From positions 18,928,350-18,992,349 of the forward strand of contig CM040452.1 of the NCBI GenBank assembly GCA_022749755.1: 64,000 nucleotides of DNA, read 5' to 3'. Below, piece by piece: positions 32,860-45,751 of this stretch (its first letter is position 1; every line of letters begins with the position of its first letter). Source of the stretch: Azadirachta indica (lineage: Eukaryota; Streptophyta; Magnoliopsida; Sapindales; Meliaceae). The translations under genes were made by a program, and so were the position numbers. The notes under the pieces were generated by a model, which did no database searches, was not told the DNA's origin, and worked only from the letters and a program-made list of their open reading frames with translations.

Positions 32860-35800
32860 ATGCTAGTTGCTTACTCTTTTTTGTTCTTTTTCTTAGGAAC
32901 TTTTGCTGCAAATGATATTATTACACCAAGTCAGTCCATCAGAGATGGTCAGACTATAGTTTCAGCTAATGGAATCTTTGAATTGAGCTTCTTCAGCCCA
33001 GGTAATACAACGGTGCGTTACTTGGGAATTTTGTACAGGAATGTTGCTTCTGTGACAGTTGCATGGGTAGCCAACAGAGAAACTCCAGTTATTGATCAAT
33101 CAGGCGTATTAAATGTTACGAGTAAAGGGATTGTACTACTGGATGGCAGAGATAGAATCGTCTGGTCATCCAACACATTGAGAACAATAAAAAATCCATC
33201 TGTCCAGCTCATGGATACGGGAAATCTTGTCGTGAAAGACAACCTGGAAAACCTTTTGTGGCAGAGTTTTGATCATCCTTGTGACACCTTACTACCTGGA
33301 ATGAAGCTTGGAAGGAACTTTAAAACAGGTACGGATAGGTACCTATCATCTTGGAAGAGCACAGAAGATCCTGCTCCAGGCAAATTTTCACTGTGGATTG
33401 ATCCTTATGGATTTCCGCAACTAGTTCTCAGGGAGAGATCAGCTATGCATTATAGAGCCGGATCATGGAATGGCCAGGGTTTTACAGGGACTCCGCCGCT
33501 GACTCCAAATGTGCAACTATGCAATTTTCAGTTTGTGCTGAATGAGACTGAGGTGTCCTATGAATGTGACATGAACGGTGATCTAGTTTCAAGGTTATGG
33601 GTGAACCAATCAGGTTTTGTTCAGCGTTCTGTACGGAGTCAATTTGGACCAGGAGGATGGTTACTTGCCTATCATGCACCAGTTGATCAGTGCGATCTTT
33701 ATTCATTCTGTGGTGCAAATGCTCGCTGCAAGTCCAGTAGCTCTCCCTTATGTGCTTGCCTGAAAGGATTTACACCAAAATCACTAAAAGATTGGTCCAT
33801 GTCAAATTGGTCTGAAGGTTGTATCAGAGAGACTCAATTAAAATGTACAAGAGACGAATTTTTTAGGTATCCCAGTCTGAAGTTGCCCGACACTTCTAGT
33901 TCTTGGTTTAACAGAAACATGGGCCTCAAGGAATGTGAAGATATGTGTTTGAAAAATTGCTCTTGCACAGCCTATGCAAATTCAGATATAATCGGAGAGG
34001 GAAGTGGCTGCTTGCATTGGTTCAATGACCTGTCGGATATGAAAGAATACAGTGACGGTGGGCAAGATCTCTATATAAGGATGGCAAATCCACAACCAGG
34101 TGTACCTCTAATCTTTAGAATTAAGTTTAAATCCACGACTATTAACTAATAGAGTTTTATATAAGTGTTTCTAGTAGGCAAATATTCTTTTACCCTTTTC
34201 CCATATAACTAGGAAATGATTAGATTCCATTTGACTCAGGAAGTACTGCTCGATTCATGCATGCATCTACTATTTAACTTTGCTCTTCAACTTCCAGATC
34301 AGGTTGAGACAAGAACAAACTCTGGTGAGAAGAAGCGAATAGGATTCATACTTAGCTCTGTGATATTGATGACAATGCTTGTCGTGGGATTGATCTTGTA
34401 TATCAGGAACAGGAAACTCAAAAAGAAAGGTACTTTTATCATGCCTAGTTTTGTAAACTGTGAACTCCGCTAACATTTAGAACGCTACCCTATACTGTTG
34501 ACAATACCCAAAATTATGACAACCCAATTCAGTATCCATGACTATCAAATGTTACTCTATCTTCACTAAATGATGAAAATTTTCTGTCATTTCAGGAATG
34601 ACAAACATCGATCTCATAAAGAATTATAGTAACGAAGGCAAAAAAGAAGACATGGAGCTACGGGTATTTGATTTTGCCAGTATAGCCATAGCCACAGATA
34701 ACTTCTCAAGCAATAACAAGCTAGGAGCAGGTGGTTTTGGGCCAGTATACAAAGTAAGATTGTGACATGCTGCTAAGATCAGTTTTTTGTTTTTTGTAGA
34801 TACTGAATTTTGGAGATCATTATAGGGTACATTGGCGGAGGGGCGGGAAATTGCAGTTAAAAGGTTATCGAAAGGTTCTGGACAAGGAATGGAAGAGTTC
34901 ATGAATGAAGTTACATTGATTGCTAAACTTCAACACCGCAATCTTGTAAAGCTTCTTGGTTGCTGCATTCAGACAGATGAAAGCATGTTAATCTATGAAT
35001 ACATGCCAAACAAAAGCTTGGACTTCTTCATTTTCGGTTTGACCTCTCAAATCTCAGAACTTTCAGTATTTGAACTTATTCCATGAAACAGTTAATTAGC
35101 GTTTGACTTAAATGGATGAATATTGACCAGATCAAACAAGAAGCAATTTTCTTGATTGGGAGAAGCGCATCAAGATTATTGTTGGAATTGCTAGAGGAAT
35201 TCTGTATCTTCATCAAGACTCTAGAATGAGGATTATACATAGGGATCTTAAAGCCAGCAATGTCTTGCTGGATAATGATATGAATCCAAAAATTTCAGAC
35301 TTTGGTATGGCTAGAATATTTGCAAGAGATGAAATTCAGGCCAATACGAATAAAGTGGTTGGAACATAGTAAGCAATCTAAAATTTGTTTTATGTTTTAG
35401 TCTCTGCTTATTGTAAATTAAACTTCTTTATCAATGTTGTTTGCAGTGGCTATATGTCTCCTGAATATGCAATTGATGGGCTCTTCTCAATGAAATCTGA
35501 TGTATTCAGCTTTGGTGTTTTAGTCCTAGAGATAGTTAGTGGGAAGAAAAACTGGAGATTTTCCCATCCAGATCATGACCGCAATCTTCTTGGACATGTA
35601 AGAGCATAGAATAATATTGTATTTTATTATTCAGAAACAAACGTGTCATCTCTTGTTTTGTTTTCCAGGCATGGATACTCTGGCAAGAAAACAGGGCATT
35701 GGAACTAGTTGGCGACACACTAGGCGACTCCTGTCCACCACCTGAAGTGTTACGATGTATTCATGTGGGATTGTTATGTGTGCAACAGCGACCAGAAGAT

Positions 35801-35974
35801 AGGCCAAATATGTCATCTGTGGTTCTAATGTTGGGCAGTGAGAGTTCATTGCCTGAACCAAAGCAACCTGGTTTTTTCGCGGAAAGGAATCTTCCTGAAG
35901 CTGATTCTTCATCAAGCAACCGTCAGTTATCTTCAAAAAATGAAATGACCATTACAGAGTTAGAAGCAAGGTAG
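32860..35974 (+). CDS. SD-RLK 4: intact G-type lectin S-receptor-like Ser/Thr protein kinase (At4g27290-like)
   Basis: The only complete gene in the window. Exons 32860-34099, 34298-34429, 34596-34753, 34826-35036, 35131-35368, 35447-35597 and 35669-35974 (TAG) splice with GT-AG borders and matching phases to 812 codons (811 aa). Signal peptide about 1-17 ([15 protein letters not shown]); B-lectin about 20-150; SLG about 190-300 with [14 protein letters not shown]-like Cys cluster ([15 protein letters not shown]); PAN to about 405 ([11 protein letters not shown]); membrane helix about 428-449; juxtamembrane; kinase from about 490. Kinase marks: [11 protein letters not shown] (500-510), VAIK-type Lys522, HRD at 617-619 followed by LKASN, DFG at 637-639 ([10 protein letters not shown]), APE-type SPEYAIDG, and a C-terminal tail ending TITELEAR. 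It is an RD kinase, so it should be activation-loop regulated. It acts at the plasma membrane; its ligand is unknown. Start chosen from the TATA position and the signal peptide. Confidence 0.93.
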
Positions 35975-36404
35975 AACCCTATCATTTGCCAGAAAACTGA
36001 GTGTTACTATGAACATAATGAAAAGATAAGAAATTGAAACTGTTCAGAAATGCTGGGGGTCTCTTTCTCCTATCTGTTAAGTCTGCTGAAGTAGCAGTGT
36101 TTATTCCAAATATATAATGCCTGAGCAACGCAAGCTGCACAACTACAGATTACTAAGCATTGCACTATGGGTATGAATAGTGTGGTCTCTCACTATTTTA
36201 ATGAGCCAAGTAACGTATTGCAGGATGTTTGTGCCACTTGTTTTTCCTTCAATTGATGTACTAAGTTTGTAATCCCTTTGATAGTATCCAAGTTTTTTGG
36301 AAAAAGAAAATATTTGTGTTTTCGTTTTATTGTAGATGATAGAATTGTGACAAGTTTGGTTATACCACGTAATAATCTTGAGGAAATGTATCATTACAAA
36401 TTCA
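35975..36404. other. Intergenic after SD-RLK 4
   Basis: The 3' flank of SD-RLK 4 and upstream flank of psi-B. It will contain the SD-RLK 4 3' untranslated region; I cannot fix the polyadenylation site. No coding or element signal is visible. Confidence 0.45.
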
Positions 36405-37830
36405 ATGGAAGGGCTTAAAATGCTCCCTGTCTACTCTCTTATAATCTTCTTCTGGAGAACTTCTGGTACTTAAGACGGTGACAATCTAGCTTCAGCTGGT
36501 GTGAACCTTTGAACTGGAATTTTGCGGCGCAGGTCATTCGATGAAGCTTACCCAGGAATATGGTACAAGAAAGCTTATGTCACATTTGTATAGGTAGCCA
36601 ACAAAGAAACATCACTCACTGATCATTCGAAATTTCTGAATGGTACCAATCACGGAACTTTTGTACTGTATAACACAGAATCATTTGGTAATCCGACGCA
36701 TCAGCAGCAACAGATATTCCTGTTGTGAGCTCGTAGAGTCGGGAATGTGTAAAGATGCCAGAGAAGGTACCGCTAAATTGTTTGAAGCTGATCTGAGGCC
36801 AATAAAAATAAAGTTGTTGGAGCATAGTTAGTTTGTCTAAACTCGTTTTACAATTCTTTCTCTGTTGTTTTAGTTTGTCCATCGGTTGTATTTTTGCAGT
36901 TTTATGTGCCTCCTGAGTACAAGGTCGAGGGACTTTTCTCAATCAAATATGTCTTAGTACTGGAGATAGTAAGCGCAAAGAGAAATAGGGGACTTTTCCA
37001 TCTAGGTAATGTTATCCAGGTGGCTCATTTTCAGAGCCTACAATACAGCTACAAGAAGAGGGTTGATGCAGCTGGCTGGAGGGACAGATGTGGCACTTGA
37101 GGAAGAAGTCATGGAGAGCACCTGCCTGTGGCTGTCACAAATTGGGACTTGTGACTGAAGCTTGCAGGTGGCATGAAGAGAGTAGAAGCTAGTTGACTGA
37201 TCCAGCTTCAGATTCGTCTTTAAATAGGGAGCTTAACTCGCTGGTGGTTGTTTTATTCATTCCTGGTAGACTGAAAAAGGGACAAAACCAGAGCGAGCAG
37301 CGGAGAGTGCTTCGTTGGCAATTTCGTGGATGTCCTCTATTTATAATATTTTACAATTTTATCTACTAGTAATATGTATATATTTCAAATTAGTCCAATC
37401 AGATTCGTAGATATTTATATGTTATATCCTAATTCTATAATTTCTCTTATTTTGATACTATTGAAGTAACCCGAATGTCCGAGGACATAGATACTAATTT
37501 ATACCGAACCAATTCTAGAATTTTTTATATATGTATTTCCGCATATTTGTTGTTCTAATATTATTTGAAATTTTAGGATTATCATATTTCATAAGATTTT
37601 GTATATTGAAGAAATTATTCGACCCAATTTCTCGGTAGTTAATGATCGCAATATCTGGGACACCTGAGAATAAGAAGAGGAATTATTGTTTATGTTGACA
37701 AACAAGTCATGTGTGATCCAATTTTTCAGGCATGGATACTGCGGAAGGAGGAGAGGGACTGTGAACTAATGAGCAACTGTTCCGGTTTTCCTGAAGTGTT
37801 AAGATGCATTCGTGTGGGACTTTTATAAAG
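36405..37830 (+). pseudogene. SD-RLK psi-B: collapsed SD-RLK relic
   Basis: Starts at ATGGAAGGGCTT (36405) with a signal-peptide-like stretch (LPVYSLIIFFW) and a frameshifted B-lectin start (AGVNLELEFCGAGHS, then GTRK-type frame, then the ANKETSLTDHS region). Near 36765 it jumps to the end of exon 5 (sequence for EADLRPIKIKLLEHS, a decayed form of the conserved [10 protein letters not shown]). Exon 6 follows at about 36897-37010 (VPPEYKVEGLFSI, missing the KSDVFSFG core), then about 700 bases of other sequence, and an exon 7 piece at about 37728-37830 (AWILRKEERD, RCIRVGLL, stop). SLG, PAN, the membrane helix and most of the kinase are gone. Confidence 0.82.
37011..37727. other. Non-homologous sequence inside psi-B
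   Basis: Between the exon 6 and exon 7 pieces of psi-B lies a 700-base stretch far longer than intron 6 of the sister genes (about 70-200 bases). The first part (37040-37330) is GC-richer than the surroundings, the rest AT-rich. It may be an insertion, but I cannot define its ends or type. Confidence 0.4.
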
Positions 37831-39014
37831 CACTCTCTCTGTTCATAATTGTAGATAAAGAGTTAATAAAAGAATCGAATTAAAAGTTTGAAGTTGTGAG
37901 AAGAAGATGCTCATGTTGGGACTTTTGTCTCAAAAAGGAAAAAAAAAAGAAAAAACAGTCACGAAGACTTTAAGCAGAATGTAAGATGAATTTACCTATT
38001 AGCTTGTGAAGAATTATCTTTTAAAATAAACGCAGACTTGCCGCAAGCTGTAAATTCAAACAAGAAATGCCTCTTGGTTTGACAATAAATTCACTTTGAC
38101 TCAACTGATGGAACTATATATTAACCCCCTGATGTGGACGCTTGTCAATCTCGATGCACCGTGCAAACCAAGGCATCCGGTGGGTCTACAGATTGACAAA
38201 TTCCTGCCTCACCGAGAAGAAGACATCTAAATTACAGACAGTTGGTAACACTTGTAGACCAAAGCTTTGGTTTTGTATAAAAGAGCACCCCAGGCAGCCT
38301 TCCACAGAACATTGACTTCAGGGACGCATTTACCTTAGAATCACAAATTGGTTTCACAAGTGTAGGATGCGTATCGAATTAACGGAGAAAAATCACAAGA
38401 ATAAGTTCATCAGCCTGTTTGCAAAGAATAGCAATAACATTGCCCTGTTTGAGTTATGACATCAGCTTTCAGATTTTAGATAGGAGTATAAGGGTTAAAA
38501 GTGTTCCGATGCCAAGCATATTGGTCTCTTCCAGATAGTCTGGCACTCTGTTCAAAATCATTGAACCAAGGTTTTTGATTTTTCCCTTTTTTTTTTTTTT
38601 TTGACAAGTTGATCTATAATATAGGAAGTGGAAACCATGACATGTTGACAACATTCGGACACCGTGTAGCAGGAAGTGTTGCACATATCCGCATCAACTA
38701 AAACCATTTAGAATCTGAATTTCGGCTAACTTTGTAGTAATATAATACCTAATTGCTTACATATTTACACTTCTGATAGCTAAATTTTTAGACTTCCTAA
38801 TCATACAATGCCATAAAATTGAATATGACCGTCGGTTCAATTGTGGGAATAATTAATGAACTATTTAAAGCTATTCAATAACAAAGAAGTCATTAGATTT
38901 TATAATATGATAAAAATTATAAATACATACTATCGTAAAAATTTATATATACATAAACTCAGCATAATTTTGCATGCCTAAAAGAAAACTCCGAGTAAAT
39001 CATACCATGAAGTT
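37831..39014. other. Intergenic between psi-B (+) and SD-RLK 5 (-)
   Basis: A convergent intergenic region with a poly-T tract at about 38585-38602 and AT-rich sequence near 38880-38960. Nothing coding, no element ends and no RNA gene recognised. Confidence 0.5.
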
Positions 39015-39641
39015 CTATCTGCCTTCTTCCATGGTTATACTTAATGCATTTTCTGAGTAAAAATTTGCTTTATTTGATATTACAGCTGCAGTGAAACCTC
39101 TTTCTGTAAAGAAACCTGGCTGTCTAGGCTGAGGCAATGCTACCCCTTCATTCGCCAACATAAAAACTACCAAAGACATATCAGGCCGGTCTTCTGGTAA
39201 CTTTTGAACACATAATAAACCCACTTGAATGCATCTTAGAACTTGTGATTCGATGTAAGTATCTGCTGTTAGACATGTATCCATTACTTCTAGAGCTCTT
39301 CCATAATTCCACAGCAGCCATGCCTGGAAATATTGCGGTGGAGATAGTTTATTAATTTTAAATAGTGAAAACCGTGTGAAAGAGAAATTTGCATATCATT
39401 CTTTCAACTTACATGTCCAAGAAGGTTATGTCGGTGGTCTGGGTGACGAAACCCTCTATTCATTTTACCACTTACAATCTCTAGCAGGAGTACACCCAAG
39501 CTAAAGACATCGGACTTCAATGAGATTATACCATCAGTGGCATACTCTGGGGACATGTAGCCACTGCATTAAAGTACCAAGTACTGAAATAAATTCTTGC
39601 AACTTGTAAACAGATAATAATTTGAGTAAGGGAACTTACTA

Positions 39642-39908
<267 letters not shown>

Positions 39909-40965
39909 TTAACATTTTGTATAATTTTCACTTTAAACCTTGAGATCAAACATATTCGATTTATATATCGAACAGCACACGTCTAACTAACTGCACCGCT
40001 ATAGGGACAAGAGGTGCTACCAAATATAAAATAATCCAAGCTTTTATGGGGCATATACTCGTAGATTAGAATCCTTTCATTTGCTTGAATGCAACTGCCA
40101 ATAAGCCGAACAAGATTCCTATGCTGAAGCTTTCCAATCAAAACCACTTCATTCATGAATTCTTCAAGACCTTGTCCTGAATCATTTGAAAGCCTCTTTA
40201 CCGCAACTTCCTGTCCCGTTGAAAGAGTTCCCTGTATCATACAGATAGTGCAAATGTTTTCTGTAAACCATTAGCAAGATGCTTGGTTCATATATCTTTC
40301 TGTCAAGTGTTTCATAACATATAAGATCCATTACCTTGTAAACAGGACCAAATCCTCCCTTTCCAATGACCTTGGCTTCAGAGAAATTGTTAGTAGCAGC
40401 AGCAATTGTTGCTATATCATATAAAGGCACTTCTATTTCCTCCTTCCAGCTCTCCGGGCCTATTAAAAGAATCAATGCTTTAAAAATCTGATTTCAGGAA
40501 AAATTCCTTTGTGACAAAGTCAGTGCTTATAGTTTGATATGAAGTTCAATTTGTTTTCTAAAGGCTGAATTCTAAGAACCACCTATTAGCACTGATGAAT
40601 TTAGAAATCACTTGGCTTTGATTATCTTCTAATCAAAGTAAATGAAATTTATCATCTAGCAGAGGTAAAGATGAATTTGTTACCTCTGTTCCTTGCTTTC
40701 TTCCAAGCTATGCAGAACAGAAGGCCCAAGATAAACACGACAGAAATGATTGAAACCACCACAATGATCATTAATCTTTGCTTCGTATTCAAAGGTTCGA
40801 CTGATTCCAGGGAAAAAAAAATTCAAGAAAAGGGATCAATTTGTTGAACCTTAATCTGTTTCTGTGGTAAATTTCAGTTCTTTGTTCAGGCCACTCCAAT
40901 ACACACTGTTTCTCCACCAGGCACTGTAGAATGATTTTGCTTTGTGCTCGTTGTCAGTCAATCAT

Positions 40966-40988
40966 TCTGTTCTTCTTCTTCTTCTTGT
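40966..40988. repeat. CTT/TTC microsatellite
   Basis: A short run of about five TTC units (TTCTTCTTCTTCTTCTTG context) in intron 1 of SD-RLK 5. No function inferred. Confidence 0.7.
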
Positions 40989-41090
40989 TCTTTTTATTTG
41001 GGTTTAATATTCTTTGGTTTTTGTTGTTACAAGCACGAATCCTGGGTCTTTTTGACACAAAAACTATAGATAAAAAATAGCTTATAAAAA

Positions 41091-41163
41091 AACACTTACC
41101 TAGTTCTGAAGCTGAAAGAGGCAGCAATATATCAAACAAAACACTTACCTAGTTCTGAAGCTG
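41091..41163 (-). repeat. Short direct duplication of the exon 1 end and splice donor in SD-RLK 5
   Basis: ACACTTACCTAGTTCTGAAGCTG occurs at about 41092-41114 and again at about 41141-41163 (shown as ACACTTACC + TAGTTCTGAAGCTG). On the minus strand each copy encodes the ASEL end of exon 1 and carries the GTAAGT donor, so the gene has two tandem exon 1 donors 49 bases apart. Confidence 0.8.
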
Positions 41164-42046
41164 GAACTCTGATAAAAATATCCGTGTCCCCAGATGTATC
41201 GTTTCTGAACACTCTTTCTTGATATTAATCAGGTCTCCAAACCACATCAAAACAATAGATCAAATGGCCAAGAGTACAACATATCCCATTCTCTCTGTTA
41301 AGTTTGAATTTTCATTCAAGCAACCTACTTTATCGTGAAAGGCAACATAGGTATGGTATGAATTGAGTTGTGCATTCTGGGAATGCCACCAAACTGTTGA
41401 CCATTCCATGGTCCACTTCGAGTTTCTTTTGTGGATCCTGTAAGAATAACCAGTTCAGGTAATACACTAATGTCAAGTCTGAGAATGAAGTCTCCAGGGT
41501 ATGGATCTTCAGCACTCTTCCAAGGTGTCAGATATCGCTCAAAACCAGTTTTTAAGTTCCATCCCAATTTCATGCCTGGTAACAATGTGTCTGATGGGTA
41601 ATCAAAGCTCTGCCACACGTAGTTTTCAGAACTAGTGTTAATACTTTCCCTGAGAACAAGGTTACCAGAATCCAGGAGCTGTGCCACCGGATTTTCTGAC
41701 ACTCTTGATGAATTTGAAGACCAGATAATGCTCTTTTCACCATTGAGAAGTAAAAGGCTTCCGTCGTTGCTCACAGTTAAAATTCCATTATTATCAGTAA
41801 CTGGCCTATCTCTGTTTGCAACCCAAACAACAGTATTTGGATTATTCTTGTACCATATTCTACATACCTGCTGTTTGAGTTGGCTGGAGAGAAGAAACCT
41901 AGCTCATAACTTTTGAAAGAGGAAACTAGTGTCTCGCCATCTGTTATAGACTGTCCTTGAGTTATTGAATCAACTGCAAATGATAACTTTATGAGGGATA
42001 CAAGGAGGAAAGAGCTAAAGAAGGTGAAGAATGGAACGCACTGCAT

Positions 42047-43189
42047 TCTTATTTGCTAGAGAAAAGTTGAAACTGGTATGCATTTTGTACCATAGGATCT
42101 TTTAAATCCTTTCTTAGCTGTCTCATAGTTGACCTTTCAAGCTTAAGGAATTCAGTTGGATGCATGGGGATCTCTGTTCTACCATATTTCTTCCCTATAA
42201 TAAATAGCTTTAGGAATCTGTTCGGACCATGAACATCACTGTCTTTTGGCAACTTCTTGTGGCCTTCTTAATCACTATCTACACTCTTTCTCTGTCCTTT
42301 CTGATAAAATAACTCCTTGGATGCATGATTGCATCTAAAATTTTCATTCAAAAATAAAATTTCGTAGTTGACCTTGCGGGGTAGTTGTTATTAGTTTGAA
42401 CTTTGAACTTGAATTCTGGTAGAATGTTCAAAACTAAAAAGGAAATAGGAAAATGAACATTATCTATTTGTCAGAAGATCTAGGTTTGGAATGATTTTTT
42501 AAACATTACACAAAGTTAAGCTGCATGAGGGTTTATAACTAAAGAATTTATAAGGCTCCAATGGAGAGATTTGGGGTTGTGTCTTTTCCTCATCCCTTAA
42601 AATGGGGAAGCAAAGGCCAACATGCTGGAAATTCCATACATGACTAATACTTTTCTGAGGACTTTCAACATCAGATCTGTCACAGTCCATTCAACTTTCC
42701 AAAACAATTTTAAGCCTAAAAATTCCCTGTAAATTAATAGTCTGGCCATCTGTGGTCCCAAAGTCTTAATCAATTTTGTAATTTTGTCATGGTTCTCTTC
42801 CCTGCTCAACTTGACATTCTTTAGAGATATTAAAGCCTTGCATCAGACAATTTGTTTAGTGAATTTAGTGCGGTAGTCATAGTTCCATAATAAATTGACT
42901 TTTGATGTTTGTTATTAACTGTGCTGAAGATTAGACAATTTGGCATCAAGCTAAAGAAGTATTTGTAATATGATGTGCCATGTCCTATAACACCAAATTA
43001 GTATCAGAATAATGACAGATTTATTGCAAGTATAAGCATAAAATATTTTTTGGGCCTTACACTGTAGTACCTAATATGTTCTCACAGGAAGTTTACAACT
43101 AGAGACAGACACAGAAATGAAACTAGAGCATATAAACTGAGGCTCACGAGCATAAACTATTATTTGGGCCTTACACTGTAGGAAAATGA
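42047..43189. other. Intergenic upstream of SD-RLK 5 and downstream of SD-RLK 6
   Basis: AT-rich. It should hold the SD-RLK 5 promoter. A weak stretch at about 42690-42770 (minus strand) can be read as DGQT followed by QGIFRLK, loosely like a B-lectin start, but the match is too short and broken to call. Nothing else recognised. Confidence 0.4.
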
Positions 43190-44536
43190 GACATCATTCA
43201 CTGAACAAACTTCAGCCATTCCGCTTATACGTAGAACTGAATTTTTCACACTTTTAGGAGGTTTGGGCAAGGTAAAGTAACTAACTCGTCGGCATGCATT
43301 ACGACACCTGATTAACTTTTGTGCTTGAGATGATCATTATATACATCTGAATCTGTTCAATGAAAAAACAAAATAAAAAAGAGAAAAAAAAAAAAGTGAG
43401 AAATTTCGTCACTTACATGTCCAAGAAGGTTGAGGGAACCTTTATCGTAGAAACCTGTGTTCCTCTTGCTACTCAAGTGTCTCCAATAGCAACACCTCAG
43501 AGCTAAACACGTCTGATTTGATGGAGAAGAAGCCTTCCAGAGCATACTCAGGTGGCATATAACCACAGAATTTCGTATCATCAATTATTTAACCATCTTG
43601 AAAAGATTTATGGAAAATTGACAAGCAAATGACATTTCCACTTAGTCTACGGAAATCAAGTTTACTTACTAAGTTCCAACTACGCGGTTAGTATTTGCCT
43701 GTACTCATCACCACCAAACATCCTCGTGATACCAAAATCTGATATTCTGGGTTTGATGACATTATGTAAGAGAACACCAAATCGATATTTTGGGGATCTC
43801 TGAATAATTCGTAGTCTGGAATACTGATGAAGATAAAGAAGCCCTCTTGAGCAATTCCTTCTTCAATGATTCTCTCACACGTGTTCCCAACCTAACAGAC
43901 CCTTTTTGGTTGCATCTGTTATAATATCAAAACACTACCAGAGGAATATTGGTCATCACAAACGATATGGGTTAAAAAAAAACGCTGGTGGTAAAAGGTG
44001 GTGAAAATGGTGATTTTAGGAATGATAATCACGTACCGAAAATGAAAAAATCCAAGCTTTTGTTGGGCATGTACTCATGATCAAAATCTTTTCTCATTGT
44101 TCTACACAGCAACCTAAGAGTCCGACAAGGTTCCTATGTTGGAGTTTTGCTACAAGCATCCTCTCATTTTTAAACTCTTCTATTCCTTGCCCTGACTGAC
44201 TAGAGAGCCTCTAACTGCAACTTCTTGTCCATCAAGTAGTTTGCCCTACATTTAAGTTCATAATTTTTTGAGCAGTTTACCCATCACCATTATCCCATGA
44301 AAAGTAGCAAATGGTGTCACTTAAGACCCCAAAACATTTTTTAGTTTACTGCAGTTTACTTGACAAGAATGGTACCTTGTAAAGAGGTCCAAAGCCACAT
44401 TCGCCAAGATTATTTTTCGTAAAAAAGTTATCTGTGGCTGCACATACACTAGCCAAGCTGAACAATGTCAATGATAGATTCTTACCCTTACCTTTTGCAG
44501 CGCTATCTCCCTCACATAATTCATTTGCTCCTGTAT

Positions 44537-45751
44537 TGGTATGCTGTCGCAGGCAACCAAAAATAAAACCTAAACTCCTAAACAAGATACATGTAGTCGT
44601 GTGAGTAAGAATCGTTTCTACCAAGAGTATCTAATCTAGTTTTCTTAGTCGTAGTTAATTAGAAAATAAGCGACCAAATTAACCCTAACTACCTAATAAA
44701 CCAAGAAAAGTCCTAAAGGTTTAATTTAGTAGCAATTTTAAGAATTAGAGAGACCAATTAATCTAAACAACGCAAGCACAAGCGATTGCATTTAGTTTAG
44801 TTGAACATCTTCCTAAGATCTAATAATTTCTGATGCAGCAAATCATTAAATCCTAGTTGCTTCACAAATCAGAGGAATCAAACAATTATGAATTTGATAT
44901 CTGGCCTGGTAATAAATTACAACAAATAATAAGCTAGTAGGCCTCCTAGTAATTAAACGAGACAATCATGAAAATACGTGCAAAAGAACATTCGTTACTC
45001 AAGTATAAATTAAACAATAAGAATCAAATTAAATCTCACAGTTTTATTGATTCTGAGGCTTTCGTTTCCTTCAACCAATTATAAAAGTTTAACCATGCAG
45101 AACTATGATGACAGCTCCAAAGAAAAATTAGAGAAGAGAAGAAAGAAGGTGCTCCATCTCATGATTTCTCCTCCCTTTTATACACATTAATTCACCTACT
45201 AGAATTCTACCAAATCTCCTAAAAACAATATCCTAAAATAACAATATTCAAACCTGACTAATTAAGAAAAAATATTAAAAACAAAATAAAATCTTAATGT
45301 AAATAGGAGGTTGGTGATTTCAGCTGTAATTTCATTGTACTAGATCTGAAAACTTCCAAAAATAAACTGCATTAAATCCGTGTATTAGAATTGTGGGCTA
45401 AAGAACATTCCAGAGCGTCAACCACACAAGTATAGCAATTTCAAACCCATATTCGACCTTGATGCAATCAGAATCTCTCAAAACTCAAAACATGAAAGTT
45501 GTAGAACCTTTTCTTGATGTTCTACAACATCTTGAATAATTTCAATTCGAGCTTGGATGAGAAAGTTATGCCCAGATTACAAAGCAATGTTGAAACTGTC
45601 CAAAATCCTGCAATTAGCTTCGTTTTGCACTTAATGTCTTCATTTGCATCCTAAATCAAAATATGAGAATAATGAGTACAATTAAGAACTAAATAACCAT
45701 AAAAAACTAAAAAATTAAGGGAGAAAAATATGGCATTCTATATTCTTATCA
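44537..45751 (-). mobile_element. Solo LTR, 1,215 bp, with perfect 5-bp target duplication
   Basis: The element runs from TGGTATGCTG to TTCTTATCA (TG...CA), flanked by TGTAT at 44532-44536 and TGTAT at 45752-45756. A minus-strand TATA box (TATAAAAGGGAGGAG) lies at about 45167-45181, so the LTR points left. It contains no retrotransposon coding domain. It sits at the intron 2/exon 3 border of SD-RLK 6. The superfamily is not determined; the length and the sequence style suggest Ty3/gypsy. Confidence 0.75.

Noticed and set aside
42640..42810. Possible B-lectin relic on the minus strand
   Set aside because: Only a DGQT plus QGIFRLK-like stretch fits, with no supporting flanks; this could be chance.
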